Part shown: positions 1-7,318 of the stretch, in pieces | How positions within the stretch are numbered: the first letter of the stretch is position 1 | Layout of the letters: each line of letters opens with the position of its first letter | Source: Rhodococcus sp. ARC_M6 | Lineage (GTDB): Bacteria; Actinomycetota; Actinomycetes; Mycobacteriales; Mycobacteriaceae | Direction: 5' to 3' | NCBI RefSeq assembly: GCF_022810305.1 | Contig: NZ_JALGQH010000043.1 | Span: 1 to 40,400, forward strand | DNA length: 40,400 nucleotides | Notes under the pieces: model-generated | The model's input: only the letters and a program-made list of their open reading frames with translations | Databases searched by the model: none | Told to the model about the DNA's origin: nothing | Position numbers and translations under genes: made by a program

Positions 1-57
1 CGCCTCAAGGATCGTGATCTCGGCCGTCCGATGACCGACCGGAACACCGAGACCTGA
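1..57 (+). CDS. istB: IstB-like transposition helper ATPase, C-terminal 18 residues (partial)
   Basis: An open frame enters the window at base 1 and stops at TGA 55-57, giving the tail RLKDRDLGRPMTDRNTET. Its position directly before IS21-type terminal repeats is where istB ends in this family; IstB is the AAA+ helper that works with the IstA transposase. The tail alone carries no diagnostic motif, so the assignment rests on context. Confidence 0.55.
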   Translation, partial: RLKDRDLGRPMTDRNTET

Positions 58-74
58 TCGCATAAACGCATGCA

Positions 75-120
75 GGGGTCAATTTTCAGATGCCGGAAAG
101 GGGTCAAAATTCAGATGCCG
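75..120 (+). repeat. Two 21-bp subterminal repeats of the IS end
   Basis: GGGGTCAATTTTCAGATGCCG (75-95, 21 bp) is repeated at 100-120 with AATTTT changed to AAAATT, a 25-bp period. In IS21 elements such repeats are transposase binding sites. Confidence 0.8.
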
Positions 121-126
121 TTGACA

Positions 127-564
127 GTTCTCGCAGCTTGGATGTCGAGACATCACGACGGCAGAGTTCGACAGAAAGCACTTCGGCAACTCCTCGAATC
201 AGATGCACAGTGGACAATCCCCTTCGTCATCCAACTTTGTGGTGACTATGTGATCGAAATTGGTCAAGATGTCCTTGAATTCATCACGTCCACGTTGCCG
301 CAACATCCTCAACTCCAGGCTGCCTACGTTCAGTTCATCAGGGACAACCCCAGATTCTTGGAAATCACTGTTCAACGAGCGGTGAGCTACTGGAATGACG
401 ATTACAGACGATGGATCCGACGCGAAAGCTACCCGCAACTTGCGGCGCTCGATGCCTTGGCTGCCATAACTCCCGTAGTGGTCGCCCCGACGAAATTACT
501 GCCGACGAACTGTAGACGTCGGTCGATGCGGCGACCTCAGCGATTCACCATGCTGAACCAGTGA
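127..564 (+). pseudogene. Host gene truncated at its 5' end by the IS element (unknown function)
   Basis: The frame is open from inside the IS end (ATG at 70) to a stop at 564. Residues encoded before base 127 come from the IS terminus, so the host-derived part starts at 127 with VLAAWMSRHH and no native start codon. It encodes about 145 residues, mostly alpha-helical by composition, with spaced Leu/Ala and motifs such as QKALRQLLES that look like HEAT-type helices. I do not recognise the family. The last 30 residues (after AAITPVVV) are rich in Arg and Pro and unlike the rest, so a second frameshift near the 3' end is possible. The 3' end overlaps the convergent antitoxin gene by 20 bp. Probably a non-functional remnant. 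Confidence 0.5.
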
Positions 565-1006
565 GGCGCTGCGCATGCGCCACAACTCCGTCCGGGCCGT
601 GTGCAAGCAGCTCCTGTAGCGGCGTTCGGCCGGCGAACTCATTGCTCGGCTTGTTCATCCAGGCCGACAAGCTCACCGGCCCACCAGGAAATACGGCTTG
701 TAGCGTGTCCAGGCGTGGAACAATTCCGGAAGCATTGTCCGGCACGAATTGCCAAGCCGGTAAACGCCATTCGCGTCCCCGCTTAAGGCCAATCAACTTG
801 CCCTCGTCGATCTTGGCTGTGATTGCCTGTTCGCGGATACCCAGTAGGTGTGCGGCTTGTTTACACGTCAGGCCGGTGGCAGCGATAGCCTGCCGAGCAG
901 CGTACTGGTTTGCTAAATTCCCAACGATCGCTTCGAACGCTTCAGTTCGAGTGGGCACAGTCCCCCACGATTCTTCGTCCAGGTCGTCGTTCCCACTCAA
1001 TGTCAT
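545..1006 (-). CDS. Orphan antitoxin-like DNA-binding protein (MbcA/ParS-type C-terminus)
   Basis: A protein of 153 residues. The middle carries an excisionase-like helix-turn-helix (TCKQAAHLLGIREQAITAKI, then GREWRLPAWQF). The C-terminal 50 residues (SLSAWMNKPSNEFAGRTPLQ, then ELLAHG) match the toxin-binding domain of Xre/MbcA/ParS antitoxins, which usually pair with RES-domain NAD-degrading toxins. The start at 1006 is chosen over an upstream ATG at 1048 because GGAGGAAG lies 4 bases before it. No toxin gene follows: downstream lies the convergent IS-damaged gene. It is therefore an orphan here, either a relic or an antitoxin acting on another toxin such as the RES protein at 5247-5894. The family call is fairly secure; the role is inferred. 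Confidence 0.7.
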   Translation of the reverse strand: MTLSGNDDLDEESWGTVPTRTEAFEAIVGNLANQYAARQAIAATGLTCKQAAHLLGIREQAITAKIDEGKLIGLKRGREWRLPAWQFVPDNASGIVPRLDTLQAVFPGGPVSLSAWMNKPSNEFAGRTPLQELLAHGPDGVVAHAQRLTGSAW

Positions 1007-1097
1007 CAGACTTCCTCCATGCACGATGGACCATGACCACATACCCACACTATGTCGCTGACCCCGAAATGCAGGACCGTACGGTTACCTTTGACTA

Positions 1098-2168
1098 ATG
1101 GACACCGTCTCGCTGATGTTGAATTCACCGCGGGGTCGGTACTTTTGCGCGAACATCGGCTTTGTCTGCACCAACGGCGATGGTTCGTATCGCGGTCTTC
1201 GACGCGATGTTTTTGATGTACTCGCGAAAGTCGATGTTCGAGCGATTTCACAGTTGTCCGAAATCGAGATACTCAACGCGTTGGCATATGCCGTGGATTT
1301 TGCTCGCTACTGGCAAGCGCCGGACGAAGAAGACCTGATCTTCGCTCACCCGGAAATCGTAGAGTCTTTGAGGCCCATTGCCCAAGCGATCTTGGAGTCA
1401 CCGCACACCAGTTGGTGGAGTGAGTCAGTCGACCTCGCCAACCAGCGAGTGGTGCAGAAATTCGAATCGATTCCTGACTCGCCCGCGGAGCCCCTGCGCA
1501 TTCGTCAAATCGGGGACAGCCTCGAACGCTGGCACGCCCACATGTTGGATTACGAAGCACAGTTCGTCGAATACGTGAAGGCGGATCCTGACAGGAATAT
1601 CGGCGGCGAATGGTGGTCGATCCCGGCGGCTGATGGCGTATATGACACGACGCGAGAACGCGATGGCATCGGCGCGATGGAACTGATGCTTGAAGAAGAT
1701 AGCCCCGGATTTGGCTATCCACGTGTCTGGCCTGTGCGTGTCCATGGAACGCCTCGTATCTACGAGATCACCTGTCCCGCAGACTGGGCTCACCTCGTTG
1801 ATGCCTATCCCCTCGCTATACCGGCATGGCGTCGGTTTGTCTGGCACGAGACCACTGGTGAGCATCACAACTGGTTCGTTCCGGATTGGACCGCTGTGGT
1901 CGCCGATTACGACGCCGTGCACCTCACTATGGTCGGCTATCTCACGACTCCAGGAATCGCGATCCCTCTGGCCGAACACTCAGGTGCCACGGTCCTTGCC
2001 GGCTGGAATCCCGACGTCACGAACTGGCTGTGCAGTGACTTCATCACTATCGGCGACACCATGACGGAATGGCGTCGTTCGCCTGACGGCCCGTGGGTAG
2101 AGGCCTCGTCAACTCCGTCGCCGCAGAAGCTACCAGTTAGCGTTGACACATGGATTCCGTTTCGCTGA
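1098..2168 (+). CDS. Conserved hypothetical protein, tandem paralog 1
   Basis: A 356-residue protein of unknown function with no signal peptide or membrane segment. It is a close paralog of the next gene: 53 of the first 67 residues are identical. Shared landmarks are MDxVSLMLNSPRGR at the start, a WWSIP..GVY.TTR stretch near the middle, ITxPADWAHLVD, WF.PDWT.VVADYDAVHLTM and SGATVLAGW.PD near the end. The aromatic-rich DYDAVHLTM-GYL-TPGI block resembles blocks I associate with uncharacterised actinobacterial proteins, some in toxin-like settings, but I cannot name a family. The last 20 residues have no counterpart in the paralog, and the stop codon lies inside the second gene, as expected if a tandem duplication removed the original stop. 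No strong ribosome site is visible. Confidence 0.75.
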   Translation: MDTVSLMLNSPRGRYFCANIGFVCTNGDGSYRGLRRDVFDVLAKVDVRAISQLSEIEILNALAYAVDFARYWQAPDEEDLIFAHPEIVESLRPIAQAILESPHTSWWSESVDLANQRVVQKFESIPDSPAEPLRIRQIGDSLERWHAHMLDYEAQFVEYVKADPDRNIGGEWWSIPAADGVYDTTRERDGIGAMELMLEEDSPGFGYPRVWPVRVHGTPRIYEITCPADWAHLVDAYPLAIPAWRRFVWHETTGEHHNWFVPDWTAVVADYDAVHLTMVGYLTTPGIAIPLAEHSGATVLAGWNPDVTNWLCSDFITIGDTMTEWRRSPDGPWVEASSTPSPQKLPVSVDTWIPFR

Positions 2169-3157
2169 TGTTGAATTCGCCGCGTGGCCGGCACTTTTGC
2201 GTGAACATCGGCTATGCGTGCATGAATGGCGATGGTTCGTATCGCGGTCTCCGACCTGCGTTTCCGGATGTCCTCGCGAAAGTCGATGTTCGAACGATTG
2301 AGCAGTTGCCCGAAAACGAGATACTCAATGCACTGGCATATGCCGTCGATTGCGCGCGGTATTGGCAGACGCCGGACGAAGAAGACATCGTGTTTGCACG
2401 CCCGGAGAGCGTCGCAGTTTTGAAGCCAATTGCTGAGGTGTTGTTGGCGTCGGCAATTGCGAGTTGGTGGACCGAGCCCGTAGACCTTGCCAACCAGCGA
2501 TTGGTCCAGAAGTTCAATTCGACTCGTGATGTGGCCGAGTTACCGCTGCTCATTCAACCGGTGGGCGACGGACTGCAGCGGTGGCGAGAAGGTGCAGTCG
2601 CCCAGGAAGCAAAGTTCGTCGAGTATCTGATCGAGGATCCCGACAACACGGATGGCAGTGAATGGTGGTCGATACCTCTCGCTGACGGGGTGTATCGCAC
2701 GACCCGATCACGGGAATGCATCGGAGCGATGGACCTCATACTTGAAGAAGACGGCTTCGGATGGGGACACGCGCGTATCTGGCCAGTGCAGGTACAGGGA
2801 GCGCCTCGGGTCTACGAGATCACGAGCCCAGCCGACTGGGCGCACCTCGTTGATACTTATCCCCTCGCTGTGGCCGCATCGCGTCGTTCAGTCTGGCAGT
2901 ACACCACTGGTGAGTATCACGACTGGTTCATTCCGGATTGGACCGGAGTTGTCGCCGATTACGACGCCGTACACCTCACGATGATGGGTTATCTTTCGAC
3001 GCCAGGGATTACGATCCCTCTCACTGAACATTCCGGTGCGACCGTGCTTGCCGGCTGGGACCCCGACACAACCTATTGGTTGAACAATGACTTCCTGGCT
3101 CTCGGCGACATGAGAATTTGGTGTCACTCCCCCGACGGTTTGTGGGCACCGGCCTGA
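2150..3157 (+). CDS. Conserved hypothetical protein, tandem paralog 2
   Basis: A 335-residue paralog of the preceding gene, overlapping its 3' end by 19 bases in another frame. Bases before both starts are also similar (TTTGACTAATGGA against GTTGACACATGGA), so the duplicated unit began slightly upstream of the start codon. All motifs of paralog 1 are kept (WWSIP, TTRSRECIGAMDLILEED, PADWAHLVDTYPL, WFIPDWTGVVADYDAVHLTM, SGATVLAGWDPDTTYWL), so both copies are probably under selection. The 3' end overlaps the convergent MarR gene by 34 bases. Function unknown; a cytoplasmic enzyme or effector would fit the composition. Confidence 0.75.
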   Translation: MDSVSLMLNSPRGRHFCVNIGYACMNGDGSYRGLRPAFPDVLAKVDVRTIEQLPENEILNALAYAVDCARYWQTPDEEDIVFARPESVAVLKPIAEVLLASAIASWWTEPVDLANQRLVQKFNSTRDVAELPLLIQPVGDGLQRWREGAVAQEAKFVEYLIEDPDNTDGSEWWSIPLADGVYRTTRSRECIGAMDLILEEDGFGWGHARIWPVQVQGAPRVYEITSPADWAHLVDTYPLAVAASRRSVWQYTTGEYHDWFIPDWTGVVADYDAVHLTMMGYLSTPGITIPLTEHSGATVLAGWDPDTTYWLNNDFLALGDMRIWCHSPDGLWAPA

Positions 3158-3624
3158 TCTGCGCGTGTGGTCTCGACCGCCGTGCTCATCTTGGTCAGGA
3201 ACTCACCGATCGTCTCCAACTGCTGCGGTGTGAAGGTTTCCAAGACATCGATGGCGTGCCCGATGAGGGGGCCGAAGAATGACAAACCCAGGTCCTTCGC
3301 GCTGTCGGTAACACCGAGAAGCACCCGTCGGCGGTCGTTGTCATCCCGTTCGCGCTCTACGAGGCCGTTTTTGTTCATGCGATCGATCAAGGCTGTCACG
3401 GATGCGGAGTTCAAGCCCAACTGTTGGCCCAGCCATCCCGGTGTCGCATGGCGACCAGAGCGTTCGGCATCGAGAAGGCAGATCAGCGCACGCACATCGG
3501 TGGCGTGGAGTCGGTGTTGAGTCGCGAACTCCGCGCCGAACAAGTCCAGCTGCACCACCAGTGCGCGTAGTTGATGCACCATCTCGTGTCCGCTGGCGCT
3601 CGGCGCCTTCTTCTGATCAGTCAC
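3124..3624 (-). CDS. MarR-family transcriptional regulator
   Basis: A 166-residue protein with the MarR winged-helix layout: an N-terminal dimerisation helix (QLRALVVQLDLFGAEFATQ), the recognition region LGQQLGLNSASVTALIDRMN, then the wing RERDDNDRRRVLLGVTDSAK followed by C-terminal helices. The start is GTG at 3624, five bases after AAAGGGAG. It is divergent from an alpha/beta hydrolase, with a perfect palindrome between the two genes. MarR proteins commonly repress themselves and a divergent enzyme or pump gene until a small, often phenolic, ligand binds; by that logic the hydrolase is the likely target. The ligand is not known. Confidence 0.88.
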   Translation of the reverse strand: MTDQKKAPSASGHEMVHQLRALVVQLDLFGAEFATQHRLHATDVRALICLLDAERSGRHATPGWLGQQLGLNSASVTALIDRMNKNGLVERERDDNDRRRVLLGVTDSAKDLGLSFFGPLIGHAIDVLETFTPQQLETIGEFLTKMSTAVETTRADQAGAHKPSGE

Positions 3625-3664
3625 TTCGACTCCCTTTGCTCGACGAAATTAGTTCCATTGTCTA

Positions 3665-3685
3665 TTATCTCGATCATCGAGATAA
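3665..3685. promoter_or_regulatory. Probable MarR operator, perfect 9-bp inverted repeat
   Basis: TTATCTCGA (3665-3673), TCA, TCGAGATAA (3677-3685): both arms are perfect. It sits in the 66-bp gap between the divergent MarR and hydrolase starts, where MarR dimers usually bind. The link to this MarR protein is inferred from position. Confidence 0.7.
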
Positions 3686-3690
3686 ATGAG

Positions 3691-4581
3691 ATGGAGATAA
3701 TGTTGACCAGATCATCGATCGAACAGTTTGCGTCCACAGGCGCTGGTGAGGCTTTCCATCGCGCCTATGACGCGGTCCTTGCCAAGTGGCCAGATGGAAC
3801 CGCTTCTATGGCACTCGAATCTGATTACGGCATAACCCATGTCATTACCTGCGGCCCGCAGGACGGCCCACCGGTGATTCTGCTCCCGGGCGCTGGTGCG
3901 ACTTCGACGGTGTGGTTTGGCAATGCAAGTGCGCTCAGCGCACACAATAGGGTCTACGCGGTGGATCTGATCGGAGACGCCGGTCGCAGTATCCCCCACA
4001 GCAAGCCGGTGAAGACTGTCGATGACCTGATTAGTTGGCTCGAGAGCGTCATCGACGGTCTGGGGCTCGACTCCCCCAGCCTGATCAGCCACTCGTACGG
4101 CGCAATGATCGCCTTGGCCTGCGCCATACGTAACCCTGACGCCGTGAATCGCCTAGTGCTGATTGACCCGAACTCGTGTTTCGCGGGCATGAAGCCGCAG
4201 TACCTCCTGCACGCGCTGCCAATCCTCTTGCGTCCGAACGAAAAGCGCGAACGCGCCTTCATCGAATGGGAAACCGATGGCGCGTCACTGGACGAAGACT
4301 GGTTGTCGCTGCTCGCTCTCGGTGCAGCTAGCTTCCCGAAGTCGAAAACAATTGTGCCGAAGCGCCCGGACAAGAAGGCTCTTGCTTCGTTGTCCGTCGC
4401 TACCACCGTCATACTTGCCGGTCGAAGCAAGGTTCATGACAGTCGACGATTGGAAGCGTTGGTACGGGCTTCGATTCCTCACGTCAGAACAGTGATTGTC
4501 GATTCGGCGACGCACCACACCCTTCCGATGCTGCCGGCTGCTGAACTCAACGCAGCGCTCTGCTCTGCGCTCGGATCGTAA
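3691..4581 (+). CDS. Alpha/beta-fold hydrolase
   Basis: About 296 residues from ATG 3691; ATG 3700, preceded by GGAG, is an equally possible start. The order is that of the alpha/beta hydrolase fold: the oxyanion-side strand VILLPGAGATSTVWF (about 62-76), YAVDLIGDAGRS (89-100), the nucleophile elbow SHSYGA with Ser135, the strand LVLIDP, a candidate acid Asp250 after TVILAGRSKVHD, and the catalytic histidine in DSATHHTLPM (275/276). There is no signal peptide, so it is probably cytoplasmic. Divergence from a MarR regulator suggests an inducible esterase or detoxification role. The substrate cannot be read from the sequence. Confidence 0.85.
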   Translation: MEIMLTRSSIEQFASTGAGEAFHRAYDAVLAKWPDGTASMALESDYGITHVITCGPQDGPPVILLPGAGATSTVWFGNASALSAHNRVYAVDLIGDAGRSIPHSKPVKTVDDLISWLESVIDGLGLDSPSLISHSYGAMIALACAIRNPDAVNRLVLIDPNSCFAGMKPQYLLHALPILLRPNEKRERAFIEWETDGASLDEDWLSLLALGAASFPKSKTIVPKRPDKKALASLSVATTVILAGRSKVHDSRRLEALVRASIPHVRTVIVDSATHHTLPMLPAAELNAALCSALGS

Positions 4582-4591
4582 TAAGTTCTCT

Positions 4592-4649
4592 CCTGCACGC
4601 CGACACGGCAGGTACGCGGTACACTGATGGCACAACTGGAGGTGATGAC
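4592..4649 (+). promoter_or_regulatory. Upstream region of the toxin-antitoxin operon with a strong ribosome site
   Basis: Contains an inverted repeat CCTGC (4592-4596)/GCAGG (4608-4612), a -10-like TACACT (4620-4625) without a clear -35, and an almost ideal Shine-Dalgarno GGAGGTGA (4638-4645) four bases before the antitoxin ATG. The repeat may be an autoregulatory operator or the tail of the hydrolase transcript. Confidence 0.4.
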
Positions 4650-5246
4650 ATGCTCGTCGACCGGGACCGCGCACGTGATTCGATTCATGCCTTGTCGGAT
4701 CAGGACCTTGTGGTGCTACTTGCCGAGGAGTTCTCACGCCGACCCAATCTGCGACCAGTGCGCGATGATGTGACTGCGCTTCTAGCTATGGGACCTGCAC
4801 TGGCATTGCAGCACGAGTGCGCAGTAGCGAATCCTGCCGCCGCCGCAGTTGCCCGAACCCGCATCGTTGCCTCTGCACTCAATTCGATTGTCGAAGAGCA
4901 CGAGATGCTCGACTCGACTGCAGTCAGTCGTGTCCTGGGCAGATCTGCGACAAGTCGAAATACAGCCAGTCGACTCACCTCTACCGGTACCGTCATCGCC
5001 TTACCGGCGTCGGGGCAGAAGCTTTATCCAGCTTTCCAATTCGACTCTGAACATCAGAAGGTGCGACCGATCGTCGCTCAGATCAACCGGATCCTTGGCG
5101 CCAAAGATGATCCGTGGGGCGTCGCATCGTGGTGGCTGAATCCGACTGCGTTTGCCGACGACCCTCGTTCGCCCGCCGAACTCGCGGTCACGGGAGGGCA
5201 TGAACAGGATCTGCTCGATATGGTCGACGATCTGACGCAGGGCTGA
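4650..5246 (+). CDS. Xre/MbcA/ParS-type antitoxin
   Basis: A 198-residue protein. A helix-turn-helix-like segment lies around residues 85-115 (MLDSTAVSRVLGRSATSRNT), followed by a short beta region ending LYPAFQF. The C-terminal domain (GAKDDPWGVASWWLNPTAFA onwards, to AELAVTGG) is the toxin-binding fold of antitoxins that pair with RES toxins. Its stop codon abuts the GTG of the RES gene with no spacer, the usual gene order for this system. Strong translation from GGAGGTGA against a weak toxin start would keep antitoxin in excess. As in other Xre-RES systems it probably neutralises the toxin by direct binding and represses the operon. Confidence 0.85.
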   Translation: MLVDRDRARDSIHALSDQDLVVLLAEEFSRRPNLRPVRDDVTALLAMGPALALQHECAVANPAAAAVARTRIVASALNSIVEEHEMLDSTAVSRVLGRSATSRNTASRLTSTGTVIALPASGQKLYPAFQFDSEHQKVRPIVAQINRILGAKDDPWGVASWWLNPTAFADDPRSPAELAVTGGHEQDLLDMVDDLTQG

Positions 5247-5894
5247 GTGGATTTGGATTACACTGATCCACCCTCGCCGCTACCTCCTGCATTGATCACC
5301 ACAATCCCTGTCGGTATGTCACTGTGGCGTATTCACAGCGCAACACGTGGCGCTGCGGATCTCAACCCCATCTCGAGGCCTCGCGTACGTGTGGGTGGCC
5401 GCTTCGACAGTATCGACGGTTCGTACTCATATCTCTATCTCGGCGACAGCCCAGCCGCAGCGGTGGGCGAGACGCTGTGCCGGAACCTGCCGGTGAATCA
5501 TTCCCCTCGCCTCATCCCGCGTGCTCAGATTGTCGACCGGGTACTTAGTGAGCTTCGGACTGTCCGTCCGGTGCACGTGGTCGACCTGACGGGAACGGGT
5601 GCAGCGCGAATCAATGCCGGCGCTTGGCTGACCAAATGCGATCCGTCCGGATACCTCCACACACGACGATGGGCTGCGGCAATACTCGCAGCGAATCCTG
5701 ATGTCGACGGAATACAGTATCGGCCCCGACACGATGAGAACACTCTGTCTTGGATGCTGTCCGACTCCCCCAGCGTTTCTTCTCATCCTGCCGTCGAGGC
5801 CGTCGCTGGGCTGATTCCACTCGACTGCGCCGACGGTCACTACCTACTTGGCACGCTGCTGACCGCTCACAATGCAGCGCTAGGGCCGATCTGA
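5247..5894 (+). CDS. RES-domain toxin (probable NAD-degrading)
   Basis: A 215-residue protein from a GTG that directly follows the antitoxin stop; no separate Shine-Dalgarno is visible. RES-domain landmarks are clear: LWRIHS with Arg28, GGRFDSIDGSYSYLYLGDSP (50-69) and AAVGETLCR with Glu75, matching the family's conserved Arg, Tyr and Glu positions, plus GIQYRPRHDENTLSWML near the C-terminus. Characterised RES toxins resemble ADP-ribosyltransferases and deplete cellular NAD+, causing growth arrest. Length and conserved residues suggest an intact toxin. Activity and partner specificity are inferred from the family. Confidence 0.87.
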   Translation: MDLDYTDPPSPLPPALITTIPVGMSLWRIHSATRGAADLNPISRPRVRVGGRFDSIDGSYSYLYLGDSPAAAVGETLCRNLPVNHSPRLIPRAQIVDRVLSELRTVRPVHVVDLTGTGAARINAGAWLTKCDPSGYLHTRRWAAAILAANPDVDGIQYRPRHDENTLSWMLSDSPSVSSHPAVEAVAGLIPLDCADGHYLLGTLLTAHNAALGPI

Positions 5895-6000
5895 ACACCC
5901 ACCCCGCGGGTCGAAGATTTGTGCAGTCATTAGTGGTGGCAAAGGTGGTGTTGATGCTGAGACTGAAGTCGCGTTGGTACTTGTAGACCTAGGATATAGA

Positions 6001-6055
6001 TTCGGAAAATTTCATGGTTCCGTCACCCGCTGATATTGATTGCTTCGAATGTTGA
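6001..6055 (+). repeat. Degenerate direct repeat, left copy
   Basis: Aligned without gaps to 6405-6459, 38 of 55 bases are identical, including TTTCATGnTTCCGT and CTGATATT. The start forms a short inverted repeat CGGAA...TTCCG. Confidence 0.55.
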
Positions 6056-6258
6056 CCACATTGGGGTCGACCGCCACTTTTTTGATCGCGATTCGATTGC
6101 GCAAGGAGACTACTCTCCCAACCGCGCCGGCTAGCGTGTCCGAGGCGCCTCGCGGGACGGCAGCGAAAGCGCCAAAGTCCCCCAATGTCAACGAAGTAAA
6201 CGAAAAGCGCCCCCTTCTACCCTTGCCGCAGTTCCACACCAGCGGCATATTTGCCCTT

Positions 6259-6292
6259 CCGCTGAGGACACCCCCCAGTGTGTCCTCAGCGG
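6259..6292. repeat. Perfect 13-bp hairpin
   Basis: CCGCTGAGGACAC (6259-6271) and GTGTCCTCAGCGG (6280-6292) are exact reverse complements around an 8-base loop CCCCCAGT. No T-run follows on either strand, so a standard intrinsic terminator is uncertain. It lies between the two 55-bp repeats. Confidence 0.7.
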
Positions 6293-6404
6293 GGTTCGCC
6301 ACCTGACTCCCCGATCTCCTTGCGATAGCGGTGAATTGGTTTGGAGGGCGTGAGGTTGTGAGTGTCTGGTTTGCAATGGTGCGAACTAAGACCGCTTCCC
6401 GAGA

Positions 6405-6459
6405 TTCGGGAAACTTCATGTTTCCGTAGTTGACTGATATTTGACACTCCGAACATGGA
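6405..6459 (+). repeat. Degenerate direct repeat, right copy
   Basis: Partner of 6001-6055, 404 bp away. It begins with its own short inverted repeat GGAAAC-TTCAT-GTTTCC, comparable in place to the one in the left copy. Confidence 0.55.
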
Positions 6460-6533
6460 AAGGGTTTCTCGGCGTTCGGGCAGACTTTCGATCTACTTCG
6501 AACGCGGGATGACCCTACACCGACATTCGCTCA

Positions 6534-7307
6534 TCAGTTCGAAGGCATCTCCCAAGGAGTGTCGGGTAGTACGTGCCCGGTTTCGAGGAGTGACTTCAAA
6601 TTGGACAGAACCGCCGGCCAACCCTGGGAAATATCGTTGTACTCCCCCTCGTCGACGAGGTTCTCGTGCATAACGGTGAGCCTCACAATCGCGCCGAAGG
6701 GTTCGATCGTGAAGGTCACTTGCGACGAGGTGTCGCCGCTACCGTCGGACGCTGCCCAAGTCGTGACCAGTCGGTGTGGCGGTTCGCTCTCGATTACCGT
6801 GCCGACGATATCGGCGATGCCGGACCCGTCGATCCGGCGATGTTCCCACGAGGAGCCGACATTCCAGTCCGAGACATTGCTGTGGCCCCAGTACGACGCC
6901 GAGGTGTCGGCATCGGTAATGGCTTGCCAGACCGCCTCGGGCGAACTCTCGATATACGTGACGTACTTGTAGGTGGGCTTGGTAGTCATGTGGGCCTCCG
7001 CTTGTCGTTTGATGTCGCTGAGTGTGTTCAGTCGTGAATGTTCGAACGTATCGATCCACCGTTCCCGAATATCTTCGAGCGGAACGGGATTGAGGTAGTG
7101 AAGCTTTTCCCGGCCTCGTCGGACGGTGCTCACCAGATTTGCCGCCTCGAGCACGGCGAGGTGCTGTGTTGCTGACTGCCGCGTCATTGCGACGCGTTCG
7201 CACAGCTCCCCCAGCGTCTGTCCGTTGTCCACCCGGAGGCAATCGAGCAGGAACCTCCGTGTCGGGTCGGCCAAAGCCTTGAAGACCATGTCGATCGATG
7301 ACGCCAT
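6534..7307 (-). CDS. ArsR-type regulator fused to an SRPBCC (AHSA1-like) domain
   Basis: A 257-residue fusion. Residues 1-100 are an ArsR winged helix (VFKALADPTRRFLLDCLR, then LGELCERVAMTRQSATQHLA and a VRRGREKLHYLNP wing) without the metal-binding ELCVC motif. From about residue 110 an AHSA1/SRPBCC hydrophobic-cavity domain follows (SSPEAVWQAITDADTSASYW, then FGAIVRLTVMHENLV, then GWPAVLSNLKSLLE). In most relatives these are two adjacent genes; here they are joined by a short linker with a Met (HMTTKP) that marks the ancestral second start. It is probably a ligand-sensing repressor whose cavity domain binds a small lipophilic molecule. An inverted repeat just upstream may be its operator. 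The adjacent transporter remnant may once have been a target. Confidence 0.85.
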   Translation of the reverse strand: MASSIDMVFKALADPTRRFLLDCLRVDNGQTLGELCERVAMTRQSATQHLAVLEAANLVSTVRRGREKLHYLNPVPLEDIRERWIDTFEHSRLNTLSDIKRQAEAHMTTKPTYKYVTYIESSPEAVWQAITDADTSASYWGHSNVSDWNVGSSWEHRRIDGSGIADIVGTVIESEPPHRLVTTWAASDGSGDTSSQVTFTIEPFGAIVRLTVMHENLVDEGEYNDISQGWPAVLSNLKSLLETGHVLPDTPWEMPSN

Positions 7308-7318
7308 ACATCGATAAT

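Larger units (their letters stand above)
1..126 (+). mobile_element. Right end of an IS21-family insertion sequence
   Basis: The first 126 bases look like the right end of an IS21-type element whose body lies left of the window. The 3' end of an IstB-like gene stops at 57. It is followed by two 21-bp subterminal direct repeats (75-95 and 100-120, core GGGGTCAAnnTTCAGATGCCG). The element ends in TTGACA at 121-126, so read from outside it begins TGTCAA. Multiple terminal repeats and TGT ends are known for IS21-family elements, including ones found in Rhodococcus. The left end and any target duplication are outside the window, so neither completeness nor activity can be judged. Confidence 0.75.
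5895..6533. other. 639-bp region without a convincing gene
   Basis: Two opposed open frames exist (minus strand 6012-6419, 135 codons; plus strand 6040-6306, 88 codons), but neither has a Shine-Dalgarno or a domain I recognise, and they overlap each other. The region holds a degenerate 55-bp direct repeat pair and a 13-bp perfect hairpin, listed separately. The minus-strand frame starts inside one repeat and ends inside the other. It could be a decayed mobile cassette. Confidence 0.45.

Noticed and set aside
6012..6419. 135-codon minus-strand frame in the toxin-downstream gap
   Set aside because: No ribosome site and no recognised domain, and its ends coincide with repeats. Kept only as a remark, not as a gene.
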